The notes under the pieces were generated by a model that worked only from the letters and a program-made list of their open reading frames with translations, ran no database searches and had not been told where the DNA came from. A stretch of 64,000 nt of DNA from Epiperipatus broadwayi. Its lineage: Eukaryota > Onychophora > Udeonychophora > Euonychophora > Peripatidae. Numbering within the stretch: position 1 is the first letter of the stretch; each line of letters starts with the position of its first letter. The stretch lies in contig JAQFVV010006294.1 in assembly GCA_028023455.1 (NCBI GenBank), positions 682,001 to 746,000 of the forward strand. Direction: 5' to 3'. A program made the translations under genes and the position numbers. Positions 37,240 through 49,723 of the stretch are shown here, in pieces.

Positions 37240-38780
37240 CTATGCATGTCTGCCTCCAGCACCATGATGGACAGACAACCTCGTAACAACCCAAGTTTGC
37301 AATGCAGCATGGGCACCATAAAAGCTATCTCAGTTTAAGCACATTTAAACTTAGTATGCAGAGGGCACATTGAGAGAAAAAAAAACAAAAAAAGTTTAGC
37401 CATGTGGAATACAATTCAGTATTATACTAATAGAAAACCCAGCTTGGAAGGGCTTATTCAAAAAAAAAGTTTAATCCTTAGGTACTATGCAGAGATAAAA
37501 CAGAGCATCATGAATACACTGCATTCCTATGTCTAAGAATATCACCACCAGCCTTGAAGGCAATGCTACAATAGTTCTAATATTTATCCCTAATTTCTTC
37601 AGAATATTTTCTCCTTTCCTCAATTTCAGTTTCATTTTGTATTTTTTTGATTTTCTTGGTCAGAAGTAGAACTGTACCCTGCTTCAGGAGACAGAATCAT
37701 AAATCAGTTCTCTGATAATAGTTTTTGTGAGGTGATCTCGTTTTTTCAATTATTTGTATTCTGTCATGGGAGGAAGAACCATATTCTTGATGAGTATTTC
37801 CTTCACAAATGTTTGATCCTCTTCCGAATCTTCTAATTATTCAGATTCTGATAGGACTATTGATATTACCAATTGATCTCTTCCTCTACCATGGTGGCAT
37901 TTGATTTCTTCCATCCTGATACCATGGTGGTGTTTTGATTTTCTGCTTCCCATATTGGATAGCATTCATACATGTATTATTATCTCCTCTGTAGGTTGAT
38001 TTAGTTAGAGACTTAAATTCCCATTTTTCAGCTTATGCAGGTTTGCTGTTGTCAAATGCATTTAACAATTCGACCACCTGCTCAATTGTATGATTGTCAG
38101 TGCCAATTAACATCCTCTCAATATGGCTTAAGTGACTTAATATTCTTATGTAATTCTGAGAGGATCTGCAGTGATTGCTCTTAATTTTGCTACTTGCTTT
38201 CTAAAAAATGGGCTGTAGGGCTCACCATGAGGACAATTCTCTTGGGATATTTTATACTTCACTCTTTCCTGGTAATCCTCACTCCAGTAGTAGCACTTCG
38301 TGATTGCTTGCTTGAACCCAATAAAATTATGCAGATAGGTAAATAGCTAGTGCTAGCTTTGCCTCTTCGGTCATGGCATTAATACTAAAATATTTTGCCA
38401 GACTGTTGACAAATTCAATGGGTGCCTCACCAGCATTTCCTGAAAAAGTACTTATTTTAATTAACTGGTTTACAATTCCAGACATTTGGTTTGTATATTG
38501 ACTATCTTTACATCCTCTGTATTTTTAATTTCTTCTATTTAATATAGACATGACTTTTTTTTGGTTTTACCATCTTGTGTATGGTCATCCTCCAATCTTT
38601 TTACTCTTTCTCTGATTCTATCGTCATCTCTGATCTGCAGGAATTTAATTTGGTCAGCCCAGTTCCCCTATATGCTCTTATACCAATTCTAGGCTTTGTT
38701 GATTTTCATTATTCAGATTCCATTGCCTTCTGCACTTGGCTAATTTTATTATCCATTACTTCTTGTATGTATTGAAGCAG
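37240..38780 (-). pseudogene. Decayed LTR-retrotransposon gag
   Basis: Minus-strand translation near 38350-38450 gives FSGNAGEAPIEFVNSLAKY followed by FSINAMTEEAKLALAIYL. This fits the retrotransposon gag pattern F.G..... F...L..Y.....T.E.KL.LA. The upstream part (38560-38780) is rich in Gln, Glu and Lys like a coiled coil. Further downstream a SHIERMLIGTDNHTIEQVVE piece reads in frame for a while. Multiple stops and frame shifts are present. I could not identify a zinc knuckle or protease with confidence. The remnant is described only, not reassembled. Confidence 0.6.
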
Positions 38781-38799
38781 ATCTGATGCTCAGATCCTG

Positions 38800-40490
38800 C
38801 TTCACAGCCCACATCCAATCTCCTACCATCTAACTGTATTCAAACCTGCCTTTACGCACGTATATACATAGCTAATAATATATATATATATTTCTTTTGG
38901 TAAGTATTATAAACATAAATAATGTAAACATGTATTTTAATTTAAAAATATTTTATTTCATAATAATATTCTCATGTGTATGCAGGCGTAAATAATATCT
39001 ATATATTTCAGTGTAGGAGATTGCGAATGTATTAATAGTTATATATATATAAGGAATTATATATGAAACTTATTATTTTTTCATATATAATTTTGTAGCC
39101 AGAAATTATGCAATCTTGTTAAAAAGTCTCTCGAAAAACAATTACCCGGAAGACCCCTTAGATTAAAGTAAAAGATTACAAATTGGTAATAATAAAATAA
39201 ACCCATTAGTGGAAATTGTCCATGCTAACTTGTTTTAAAATCATAAGATATATTTTAAAACAATCGTTCGAGAAACTGATAACAAACTTGCATTGTTTCA
39301 AATATCTTACTAGATAAGAGTATCCGGTCAAACTATTCCAGAGAAACCTTAAGTGCTTAAACTGCCTCAGGTCCAGCAGTAGTTGCTAAGTTACAGCTTC
39401 AAAATAAAAGTATATATACTGCTGGATTTGAATCCACAAGGAAGGAGACCATTAAATAACTAAGTTGTTATACATATTCCATGCCAGTTTTAATTCTCAC
39501 TCAATGTGTCGTGAGTAGGAAATTTCGCCTTGTCCCTCCGTTCTAATATGCTGTTCCCATGAACGAAGCTCTGCATCCTGTACTACTGAACCTTAGATAT
39601 TTTCCAGTAAAATGAAATGCTATCTCTCAAATAACAATGCTACCCGAGATCTCGTGAAATAATACCGATGGACTGATTCCTAGTGAAACGCTCTTCTAAA
39701 TAATCAAGGTAAAAGAACTTTGACCGCTTATAATTTCTAAATCCTGCCTTCTCTGTAATATTTATATTTTAAATCATTTATATTAAATGTCTTCAAATAT
39801 GTATTCTATAACTATATAACTAATCTATATTAAGCCTCCTATATAATATTTTTCTTTTCTTTTATTTCCAAGCGGCAAATAATTTTCATGTACATTTATG
39901 TATTTATATTTTAAAATAAATGCCAATAGTATTCTAAAATCGCCAGCATATGATTCACTTTCGTTTCCCCACCCATCATTTACTGGGTAAATAATTTATA
40001 ATTTGATCAAAACAAGTCTTATTCGACTTGCCCAGGTGCTCGCGATTTTAGATAAATAAACTAATTATATTTTTCATGTTTACTGTAGAAAAACAGATTT
40101 GACGTCTGTTTTTCACATTCTCCTTCCTAAATAATACGCTATCTTTCATTCTTAAATTATATTATATATCTAAAACCCATTTTAGCTATTACCACCAGCC
40201 ATTTATTTTGTAATAATTTATATGTTTTCACAAGGACATTAACCAAAATTGAGATTTATTAAATGTGTAAGAAGTAATGAATAATATTAAGTAACATAAT
40301 GTAAGGGGGAGGGGGATCTTAACATCTTAGTTTTATATTTAAGTATAATTATTACCCATGTTTGCTTAGTGAAGCCGTGCCATTACGTCGAATATTTTAT
40401 AATTTGTGGGCAATAAATACGTTTCGATAATCTTTACTTTTTAGAATTATATTATATCATTAAGCATTAAGTTCATAAAGGCATTTCGTT
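38800..40490. other. AT-rich DNA with slightly GC-richer patch
   Basis: Mostly AT-rich. The stretch at 39480-39700 is GC-richer and contains no credible frame. TATATATAC-rich tracts near 38878 and 39040 are simple sequence. No feature could be assigned. Confidence 0.4.
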
Positions 40491-40900
40491 ATATATATGT
40501 TCGTGCTTCTTTCTCACATGGAGGCATCCGCGAAGTTGGGCCCCATCGTCGTTCTCTATGTCCTTAAACCAGGTTGTAAAACCATCCTGGGGACATCCTT
40601 GGTCTTATGTGCATGCTTTATATGGGGATCGCTCTGGAAAATCCAGCCCGATAATGACATTGCCGACCACTCTTCGTCGTCCATGATTCGCCTGTACTTC
40701 ATTTCAGGGAATCTTGGACTCCTTCGTTCGTCAAACCGACCCTGTCTACGTTTGCAGAGGAAATCGGTCCATTTCGTTATTAAAAATTCATGAAGCACAC
40801 TCCAGGATCCATAATTGGACCAACCCTATCAGCCGCCATGCACGCACCGCCTTTCAGTCTCTTATTAGTCGCCCAGAAGTATTCATAAGCCATAATGAAA
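40490..40900 (-). other. GC-richer block, unrecognised degenerate coding-like sequence
   Basis: Overlapping open frames exist on both strands. The minus-strand one (40798-40556) contains MDDEEWSAMSLSGWIFQSD and looks more protein-like than the plus-strand frames, but I do not recognise it. It stands out from the AT-rich surroundings and is followed about 1 kb later by the remnant at 41470-42000. Confidence 0.35.
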
Positions 40901-41469
40901 TGATTTCTTTAAACAGACATATTTCCATTAGTTTAATATATGTATTAATGCGATAGATTTAGTATCGTTTATAAAATTATTCATTACCCATCCCCACTTT
41001 AATTATCTATAACTCCAAATTAATCATAATATTGAATGTAACCAAATATAATATCTGTTTGTAAAATTGTTGTTTAAATTAAGTAAATGCTCTTCGTCTC
41101 TGGGAGTGTAATAGTATTCCAGTAATGTATCCTAATAGCGCTAGTTCATTAAATCACACATATATATTATTGGCATAGCCGCAATTATAATGTTATTGTT
41201 AAATATGAATCAAACAGATATATATAATACGTACAAGGCTCATGTCAGGTAAATAACCCGACATAATTTTGTTATTAATAAATCTTAAATATATATATCA
41301 AACTCGAACCATTGCTTTCTTTTAGTTAAGATAATATGTTAAGTTATTACTTATGCTAAATATGACTAGATGATCTCCGCTCAATACATAATTAATATGC
41401 TAGGTCATGAGCCTTTATTGCTCATAAAATATAACTAGTTATTAAGTTATTCTATCATATAAGTTTAGC

Positions 41470-42000
41470 CTAGAGTCTTTTTGTGTCTCCGATGATCGAT
41501 GCCGGCGGATGAGAAGTAAATTAATCGATGTCATCGGGATTGTTGCTCATAATGTTATAGATCTGGGAAATAGGCAAATAGGGCAGAGTTCATGAGTGTT
41601 CCTGACCTGTGTATCTTGCGCACGATTGGATTCGAGGTACTTTTGCCTAGATGCTTGATCTTGTTACGTGAACATACAAATCCGACCGGCACAGTATTTT
41701 GTTTTCATATTCTGTTCTTTGTCTTACTTTATTCAGATCTTTCATTTGTTTGATTTGGTCTGCAGTTTCATTAATCATATTACTGTTTTGTTCAATTTTC
41801 TGTAACATATCTACTTTTATTTCTTTTAACATATCTTCTGTTATTTTTCTGCTTCTCTTTGTTGATTCTTTATATTATTCTCTTCTCTTTGTTAGTCTCT
41901 TTTTATTGTCTTCTTTTTGTTTATTATCATCTTCTTTTTGTTGGTCTCTTTTTACTATCTTAAAAATGTTTAAAGTTAATATTTGAGATAACATGGATAA
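41470..42000 (-). pseudogene. Retroelement-like remnant with coiled-coil frame
   Basis: On the minus strand a Lys/Glu/Gln-rich frame (about 42000-41647, one internal stop) reads IEQNSNMINETADQIKQMKD, a likely coiled coil like the N-terminus of some retrotransposon gag proteins. It is followed by a GC-richer part (41690-41470) with stops. That part aligns loosely with 47560-47785: RSDLY against QSDDVY, then TLPYLP against RPLHLLP at the same distance. The pairing suggests two members of one repeat family. Confidence 0.4.
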
Positions 42001-42469
42001 TCCTCTATTCTCTGAATTTCTTCCATTGTTTGCTGATCTTTTTTTGGATCATGTTCTTCCATCTTTTTTGTTTTTCCTCTTGTCAGCATATATGTTTCTA
42101 ATATAAACTTATTCTTAAAAAAAAAAAGAAGAAACTATTGAATTATTTTTACACAGGAATTATTAATCTGAACTTTTAAAAATATCCATAAAATAAACTT
42201 AACATCACCTCCTCTTCCTTGCAACCATATCTCACCTTACCTAACACTCCTACTATATTATTATTACTCCTAATCTGCTCCTCCTTAATCTTATTATCTC
42301 AGTGCCTGGTTTTATTTTTATTAATTTTATTTCCCCTGCTTTATTCTCCAATTCTATCCTGTTCATTTGTGTGTGTGTCTGATGTCCATCTCTATTGTAT
42401 TTAAGTTCATATTAAAACCATTTCTCTAAAGCTTTCTTAGAGATCTGAGGAGAATCTGATAACAAAATA

Positions 42470-42900
42470 ATGCATAATGATTCGCAGTTTTGGAATAAAT
42501 ACAGAATCCAGTCACTGGACTGCACTATAAGTATACAATGCAGCATGAACACTCAATGGTCATATCTCAATTTAGACACTATGCTACCACAACCCTTTAT
42601 AGTAATAAAACATGCAAAAATTTTTGCAAAATCCTGCTCTTTTGAGTCTTAGGGACTGGAAAATACAAAACTATGCCTTGCTCCCTTTCTTGGAGACTTA
42701 GAAGCTGGGAATCATGTAGGACTGTTAACTGCAGCATGATAAACAATCAAAAAAAGTTGAAAAATCTGAGTATTGGAGTAATGCCTGAGAAAGAACACTC
42801 CGTGGATTTGAATGAAAAACACTGCATACTCAAGCCAACAACAAAACCATCTATCACCAAAACTGAAAAGTAAATCTAAACATTTCAACAGTCAAAAACT
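42470..42900. repeat. Dispersed repeat related to 37280-37560
   Basis: ACAATGCAGCATGAACACTC and ATATCTCAATTTAGACA here parallel GCAATGCAGCATGGGCAC and CTATCTCAGTTTAAGCACA at about 37300-37345, with similar surroundings. The short frames in it are not credible genes. It probably belongs to the same retroelement family as the adjacent 43.7-45.7 kb repeat. Confidence 0.45.
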
Positions 42901-43079
42901 CAATCCATTATTCAAAATCATATCATGATTATCTGTTAACTTTAAATGTGTATACCTTAAACAGACAATATTTCTATTTCATAATGTATAATTATAATAA
43001 TCATCTTCTGTACTCTTGGATTTCTCAGTAATATGTTTAAATTGATTCTGCATCAAAGTACAGAATTTTGCTTTTCCGA

Positions 43080-43640
43080 TATATTTCTGAAATTCAAGTT
43101 ATGTGGTCACTGACCATCAGAACCTGATCATTATTGAGCCCACAGTTATGTCACCATTTGTAACATGGGAAAATAAGGGTGATGTACCTGAAGTGATAGT
43201 TGTCCCTAGTACATGATCATCAACAGCCCAAAGTTGAGTAGTTATTTCTAACTCTATGGAAAATTGGGATTTAAACCGTCAGGGATCTGAGGAATTGTTT
43301 GTTTATTCGCAAGAAAAAAAATACAAACTTTAATATCAAAGGGATGAGCATGAAAGATCACTCTGAGAGATCATAAGCTTAAGCATAATTAAGTTCATCA
43401 GCATTAAACTAAGTATAAGTCATTCATCATCATGAATGACCAACAATAAAACTAAATCAACAGTTAAACCTGGTAACTGGATTTAACATGGGGCTACTAT
43501 AGACCAGGTTAACTATTGAGCCCGTGCCAGTTTGGGGCAATTAAACCTTAATTTGGAAGCACAAACTAATTCATAAAAATATAACCAAATAAATAATGCT
43601 GGGATATTAAAATATGCTGATCATCATCAATGCTCTGGTC
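43080..43640. other. Moderately GC-richer dispersed-repeat remnant
   Basis: Words such as GTTAAACCTGG, GAGCCCGTGCCAG and CATGATCATCAACAGCCC stand out from the AT-rich background. Related words occur near 54410-54530 (ACCCTGATGATTGTCAG, GCCAAATCCCAATT). It looks like an old SINE-like or retroelement fragment, but I could not define ends or an RNA polymerase III promoter. Confidence 0.35.
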
Positions 43641-43754
43641 ATTTAGTACCATTAGTGTATTGGCCAACTATAAATTTAAATTCTAATAGAGACAAATAAA
43701 ATGTGCATAGGCTTTAAAGAATATTCTCTTTGCACCAACCAGAATGATAATGTC

Positions 43755-45658
43755 CATACATTAAATATATATATTTCCCTTATTCTATTTAGCTATTGTG
43801 TACGAATCTAGCTTAGAAAGCAAGAACTCTAATTTCTGTGGACAAGAGGGAAAAAATAAATAATTACCTTATTATAAATAACCTTAAGCAAATCATGGGC
43901 TCCCCACACTTATAAATAACTAGTTTTATTAAAACTAGAATATAAGGTGTCATGATATAAGGTCACACTGCACTTCATGAAACAGGAATTGGATAGAATA
44001 AAGAAATTAAGAGTAAAAAAAAAAATTTTTTTTAAAACAATTATTTAATATGTAATTAACAAAAAAAAATGTCATGATAGTATGATATTCCAAATACCCA
44101 TTTCATCAAAAAAAATTTTTTTTACAAAAATTACATTAACTAACCAATTAATTTTTATTCATGGTTTAACTTTACATTCATTAGGTTCTATCTTTAAAAA
44201 TAACTAAGAGTTTATTAAACATTTGCCAAATTAAAGATAACAATCTTTGATTCAGCTTAACAAGTAAAAAAAAATTAACTTTACAACAGATTTTTTTTTT
44301 TTTTATAAACTATTTCACTATTTGTAAGAGAAATTTGACTGGATTTTATACAAAAAAAAATGTCTAACAATTTGAAATAATTTAACTTAGTGAAGTATTT
44401 ACTATTATCAATTATTATATAACACAAACCAAATTATTATTTTATGAAATAAAATTTCTATTAACATACAAAAAATAGTCTGTTCACATAAAAAAAAATA
44501 CCTCTAGCCATGGCTTTCTTGCTTGTGAAAAGCTTTCCAGTTGCTTCTGATGGAGTTTCTCCCTTAATGCTTCTAAATATGGGCCTAGTTAAATTTGTCC
44601 TTTCCTGAAGTCTAGCAATTCCAGGTAAGTGAAAGATACCAAATTTTGTCCATGTGGTTCTCTTGAATTTCCAAGTAAGACAGATATAGACACACACTTA
44701 TGCTTTGGTTGAAGGAAAAATTGCAGACTACTTTTTAAGATAGTACTCCTATACATTTTTATTTCAGTGAAGGTAGGTTATATGGAAGAAGGTAATGCCT
44801 AGCTTTTAGCTGAATCTGGCACATAGTATTCATTGTACAACCATTTTTAGTGCTCATAGTATGCTAAAAGCTTGATGCAAAAAAAAACCCTGCTATTTTA
44901 TTCAATAGCTTGGTAAAGATTTCTGTTTCTTTCTTCTTTAGCAGCTTGATTAAAACTTCACTGCTTTCTCTTCAACAGCTGAGTTAGGAATACTTCTATT
45001 TTTTTGAGCAACAAGATTAAGATTTGACTGCTCTCTTCAACAGTTAAGTTAGCAATAACCTCTCCAGACACTTGGGTATTATCACTAATTCCCACCTCAC
45101 ATTTTTTTTCTAGAACAATCTTGCCTACAAGTCAATTACAATCTGTCTCTTACATGATAATCTTCATGACAACCAATTAGATAAAATTTTACAAATATAA
45201 TTGTTCTGCCAATTTCCTTCTTAATCATAGATATTGAAAACATGTCAAGAACTTAAATTAATATTATAAAATTCTTGACATTCTTTTATAATTAAAAACC
45301 AAATCTTGCCAAAAAAAAAAAAAACCCAAGATAATCAGTTACACTGACCTGGGGTTTTTTTTTTTTTCATTAAAGATAAATAAAAAGAACAACTGATTAA
45401 TTAAAAATAAAATATTTATTTATTTTTTAAAAAATTCTCTTAAATATATTTAATGTTTGAGAATTTTCATACTATCATATGGGATTTTACAAATATTGGA
45501 TTAAATAATGATCCTTTAAAAAATAGGTTTAAGAAAATTTAAATATTATTTTTCCTCATTAATAAAATAATTTTTTATTCTCAAACCTCAGGAACATGCT
45601 ATCAACTATCTAATTTTTTTTTTTTTTTAGTGCAGCTATGTAACCAACTGGTTACAAT
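43755..45658 (-). repeat. Retroelement-derived repeat, right copy
   Basis: Direct-orientation relative of 35245-36950. A 78-codon minus-strand frame (44697-44461) is disrupted in the other copy. Immediately to the right (45688-45733) lies a GAAGCAATGGATCCGGA stretch followed by CTTCACAGCC. It parallels GAAGCAGATCTGATG then CTTCACAGCC next to the gag remnant at 38775. So this copy looks like the same element with its gag segment deleted. Confidence 0.72.
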
Positions 45659-45739
45659 ATATTAATAAAATTTCTTTGGTTTATTGTTGAAGCAATGGAT
45701 CCGGAAGTCCGATCCATGCTTCACAGCCTCCTATAAACT

Positions 45740-46245
45740 TTATTAGTATTGTAGACCTGAATTAAGTTTATAGCCCAATATCAGCAGGGTTTTGCATTAA
45801 AGCTAAAATTAATTACGTTTATTAAATTTGTATTTGCATTTAAATATTTCGTGTTAAATAAATTCCATTCCAATATTAAATTTCTGTTAATAAAAATGAC
45901 TTGTAAAACCTATTAGTCAAACATATATAAACGTCAAGCGTATATATATGAGTTAATACAAAATTCTGCTGAAATAAAATGCTTATTTTATTAAAAGAAA
46001 TAAGAATATATTTTTCTTTTTAAAATCTTGTTAAAATATGGTGTATGATTTTATTTTGAGATAGGCCCGCCAACATTTTCTAAAGGAATGTATGTTTTTA
46101 ATTAATTAGCCCATTCAAAGCTATTAAAGATGGCCTTCTCTTTCTTTTTTAATTAATAAAAATTCAAAGTTTAAAGAAAGAAATTTAGAATAAAAAAGTA
46201 AAAGTTATTTTTAGAAAATGTTACCTTGAAACAAAGGAGCGAGGG
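45740..46245. other. AT-rich DNA, no gene seen
   Basis: Lies between the right copy of the retroelement repeat and the LTR-like promoter stretch. Only AT-rich sequence and short homopolymers are visible. Confidence 0.45.
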
Positions 46246-46249
46246 GGGG

Positions 46250-46800
46250 GCTTATCAAGATCTAAGATCATATGCAAAACAATAGAAGGTAGCTTACAAA
46301 AAATGTATAAATAGGAGAGAGAACAAAAGACTTGGCTTTTTTCCTATTAGAGATTTCACCTGCTTGCTTTTCAGGCAAATTTCTCTTTGGGAGAAGTCAT
46401 TCAGTTTTCTCAGATTTTGCTTCTTGTTGAGATTTTGTTCCAAAAAGTTATTTAACTGTCCTCAAAACCACGAAGTTTTTAACATGCAACGAGTTAAAAG
46501 TCATAGTATTTTGATGGAAACGAATATGATTGGCGGTTAGGCAAATAGCTTCGCCATCTGCCGGGGTTCCTAAAAACCATCAAAATGCCGTAGTATCCAA
46601 CCAATATTAATCTGAACTCTTTGCCGTGTCTGTGAGACTCTTCGTGAAAGAATGCTATGTATTTCCATTTTTCCTTGTCCGGACAAATACCTATCGACGG
46701 ACGGATCAAGTGACGAATGCCACGGGAACAGGACCAAGGAACCAGGACGGTAATAGTATCTCTCCTCGTGAACTATTTACTTTTCTACCCTTTTTGATCT
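46250..46800. other. LTR-like promoter stretch and GC-richer block
   Basis: TATAAATA at 46306-46313 is followed by a purine-rich GGAGAGAGAACAAAAGACTT and a T-rich leader, a layout resembling the U3/R border of an LTR. A GC-richer block at 46490-46760 then carries a 71-codon minus-strand frame with no recognised domain. No LTR pair or primer-binding site could be confirmed, so this is only suggestive. Confidence 0.3.
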
Positions 46801-47559
46801 TATCTTTCTAAATTGCATTATTGTAGTATATTTCTGAATTGCTTTATTTAATTATATTTGTAACGTAACTATTTCTATTAGACTAATCTTAGACATATAT
46901 ATATTGTGTGATCATCTATCTATTTATATTTAACCCTTTTCCTGCGCTATTCCTCTTTGCTAACATGTTATCAATATTTCGTATTCCATTGCGGTGTAAG
47001 TAAAGATTAATTTTTTATTTAAAATATCATTCCAATTTCATTTATGTTTGTAGATTAAATACGAGTCGATTTCCTTTGTTTGCCAACTTGATCTCCTCGA
47101 TAATGCCTCTTTTGTCCGCCATTAGCTCATTACATATATCTTATTTAGCTATATACGTCTTAAATAATTTTAAACTGTTTTTAGCGCAAAGCAATTAGAA
47201 AATGCTTTGTGAAAGATTTTTTTTATTGTGCTTTATCGAGGAGAGTCGAGTTGACAATTTTATTAAAATTGGGAAGAAAAGACTTAAACCGCAAAAATAT
47301 TATATCGTTTATATCCGGTTTTATTGTCTGATTTGTTTTTCATTAATCCACAGGGGAATAGCGGAGGCCATTAAAACATTGCTAATATTAAAAAAAAAGT
47401 CATTAATTAAATGTATTATTTAACTAAAAAGCTTGAGTTTTCTAATTTTATTTTAATGCTTTATTTCACTTTTCCAATGATCCAGGCACGCAAAACACAT
47501 TTTTCATAGTACTTTTATGCACATTTAACTATTTAGTCCATAAGTATTCTTGTCCATGT

Positions 47560-47790
47560 CTCTCCCCTGATGCTAAGTTTGGGCCGGGTGAGCAAATAAT
47601 TTATGTATGTCTCAGATAATGTTGTTGGTTCGTAATTAGACTCGGTAATAGGTGAAGAGGGCGGAGGTCATAGTATTCTTGATTTAATATCTCACGTATG
47701 GGTGGCCTCGTACTTTCGCCTAGTATTCGAACTGAGTTAAACCAATATACATCATCTGACTGGCACATTGTTGAAAGCACATGTTATTCT
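47560..47790 (-). other. GC-richer block related to 41470-41700
   Basis: The minus strand has an open stretch with ILGESTRPPIREILNQEYYD and RPLHLLPSLITNQQHYLRHT, unrecognised as a domain. At DNA level AGGTGAAGAGGGCGGAGGTC here parallels AGGCAAATAGGGCAGAGTTC near 41570. It follows the GC-richer block at 46.5-46.8 kb by roughly 1 kb, as in the other pairs. Confidence 0.4.
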
Positions 47791-47799
47791 TTCTTTATT

Positions 47800-48766
47800 A
47801 TCATTTCCAAATTTAATGTGTTGTATTTTGTATAATAAAATATTTTCTGATTATAATGCTAAAAGTTTTACAGAATTTTATAATATCTTGAAAGTTGAAA
47901 AAATATCAGAATAAAAAGATCCTAATTTCTTGATAACAGCATCATTATTATGTTTCTATAAGAGAAGATGTTATTGGGGAAAAAAGAATATCACCCAAAG
48001 TGCATTTAAAATAATAGCAAGGAAAGTCAGAAATTCACCATTTATTTTAAAAATAAAAATATGGTAGTTTTTTTTTTCTTATTCTTATTGCATCAGTTAA
48101 TGCATGACTGAAAACAATCAACAAAATATATTTAAATGTCTCCCCTCAATTATTATTAATAACAATTATTTTTAAAATTTTGTTGTTACTATTATCTTTA
48201 TTTATATTATTACCATACATATAAAAAAATTTATTCATCTTATATATATATATGCATGTTGAAAAACACCACACTTCCAAATCAATAAACAATATGTATT
48301 CTATTTTAATCATTTGTCACAAAATGTGAGTCATTGGACAATGTATATTGAATTCAAGAGGGACTTGGAACAAAATGTAGTGTAGTTTGCTGCTCCACGG
48401 TACCAATTTTGTATCATTCAATTTTATCATCTAAAAATATGCCTTTTTTTTTTTGTATTTTTAATCATTTTACAATAACATTGGGATTTTTCTGTAGTCT
48501 GATATTTTTCCAGAATATATTTTTTAACCATTTTTTTTAGTTAATTAGATTTCTATTTGGATCATTCCTTTTATCTCTGCATGCTTTTTTTTTTAAAAAA
48601 ATATGGTATTTTCACAATTTGAGAATATCCTTAACCTTCTCTAATCTTTTTTCTACACTTTTTATGACTATGCTTGATTTCCTTTTTTTTTTGTTCTGTT
48701 TGTTTTGAATATATACTTAATTTCAGATTTCATAATATCAGTTTTAATTTCTTCCCCCAAACTTAC
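47800..48766. other. AT-rich DNA upstream of the foldback insertion
   Basis: T-rich runs dominate. No exon-like frame, splice site with a coding neighbour, or recognisable repeat was seen. If NAF1 has a 5' exon in the window it could lie here or further left. Confidence 0.4.
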
Positions 48767-48779
48767 AATATTCAGTGAA

Positions 48780-49329
48780 CTATATAAATGAATACTCCCA
48801 CTTTTTCAAACACAAGATAAAGTCTTGGGGAAAAGATAGAATGAATGCAACTATCTTTTTGACCCAAACATATATGTATGGGCAAATCTTAAGTATTTGA
48901 AAATGAGAGCATGAAGTTGTTAATTGATCACTTTAGATTACTTTTTTACTACGTGAATGAATGATGCCTGTGAAATTTCCAGAATTTATGATACGTCATT
49001 CTTATTAAATTAAACATATGTAAACAAGACATTTATTTTATATTTCACAGGCATCATTCATTCACATAGTAAAAAAGTAATTTAAAGTGATCAATTAACA
49101 AATTAACAACACGCTCTCATTTTAGATTTGCCCATACATATATGTTTGGGTCGAAAAGATAGATGGATTCATTCTATCTTTTCCCAAAGACTTTATCTTG
49201 TGTTTGAAAAAGTGGGAGTATTCATTTATATAGTGACAACTAGAAAGCGCATGTGCATTAGCTTATTGGCTTATTGGTATTACAGTTTATAAAACATTGC
49301 ACTATATAAAATAAATGTCTTGTTTAAAT
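48780..49329. mobile_element. Foldback insertion with perfect 13 bp target duplication
   Basis: Arms 48780-48976 and 49042-49233 are close reverse complements (about 195 bp) around a 65 bp loop. Both carry AAATGAATACTCCCAC or its complement and ATATATGT near the middle. A further 96 bp (49234-49329) follows the right arm. It repeats the loop word GTAAACAAGACATTTATTTTA in near-complementary form. The whole 550 bp is framed by the exact direct repeat AATATTCAGTGAA (48767-48779 and 49330-49342). It lies about 0.4 kb before the first recognised NAF1 exon. Confidence 0.88.
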
Positions 49330-49342
49330 AATATTCAGTGAA

Positions 49343-49721
49343 GTAAATAATATAAAAGGGAAAATCCAGATTTCTGATTTCATGATGATGTGTCAAAAAG
49401 AATACTTGAAATGATCATGGCAGCATAAATAATTAAAAGATTTGACCTGAGAGATTGAAATAATTTCATGAACATAATAGTAAAATTGGAAATAACAAAA
49501 AATGCTTAGAGGAAAAGACATTTCAAAATACTAAATGTCAGTTAAGCAAATATTAATTTCTCTTTTACTAAAATACTTTTCCACTTTAATTCTTATATAT
49601 AAATTATAAAAGCAATTATTGAAAGTAATTTTTTAAATTAAACCAGTGTTTGATTGTTTTAAATAATTTTTGAATATATTTAATAATTCTATCAATTATA
49701 TCAAACATTTTTATTTTATAG
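49343..49721 (+). other. Putative intron end upstream of the first recognised NAF1 exon
   Basis: AT-rich DNA that ends in CATTTTTATTTTATAG, a good polypyrimidine-AG acceptor, two bases before the chosen ATG at 49724. The alternative is that transcription begins here and the stretch is 5' untranslated sequence. Confidence 0.45.
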
Positions 49722-49723
49722 AA

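Noticed and set aside
40497-40956. Plus-strand frames of 98 and 80 codons
   Set aside because: They overlap a more protein-like minus-strand frame in a GC-richer block; none has a recognised domain.
41699-41986. 95-codon plus-strand frame that looks like a membrane protein
   Set aside because: It is the complement of a Lys/Glu-rich minus-strand coiled-coil remnant; hydrophobicity results from T-rich codons.
35245-45658. A single full-length LTR retrotransposon bounded by the twin repeats
   Set aside because: In minus orientation gag should lie beside the right copy, but the gag remnant is beside the left one; no LTR end motifs or primer-binding site were found.
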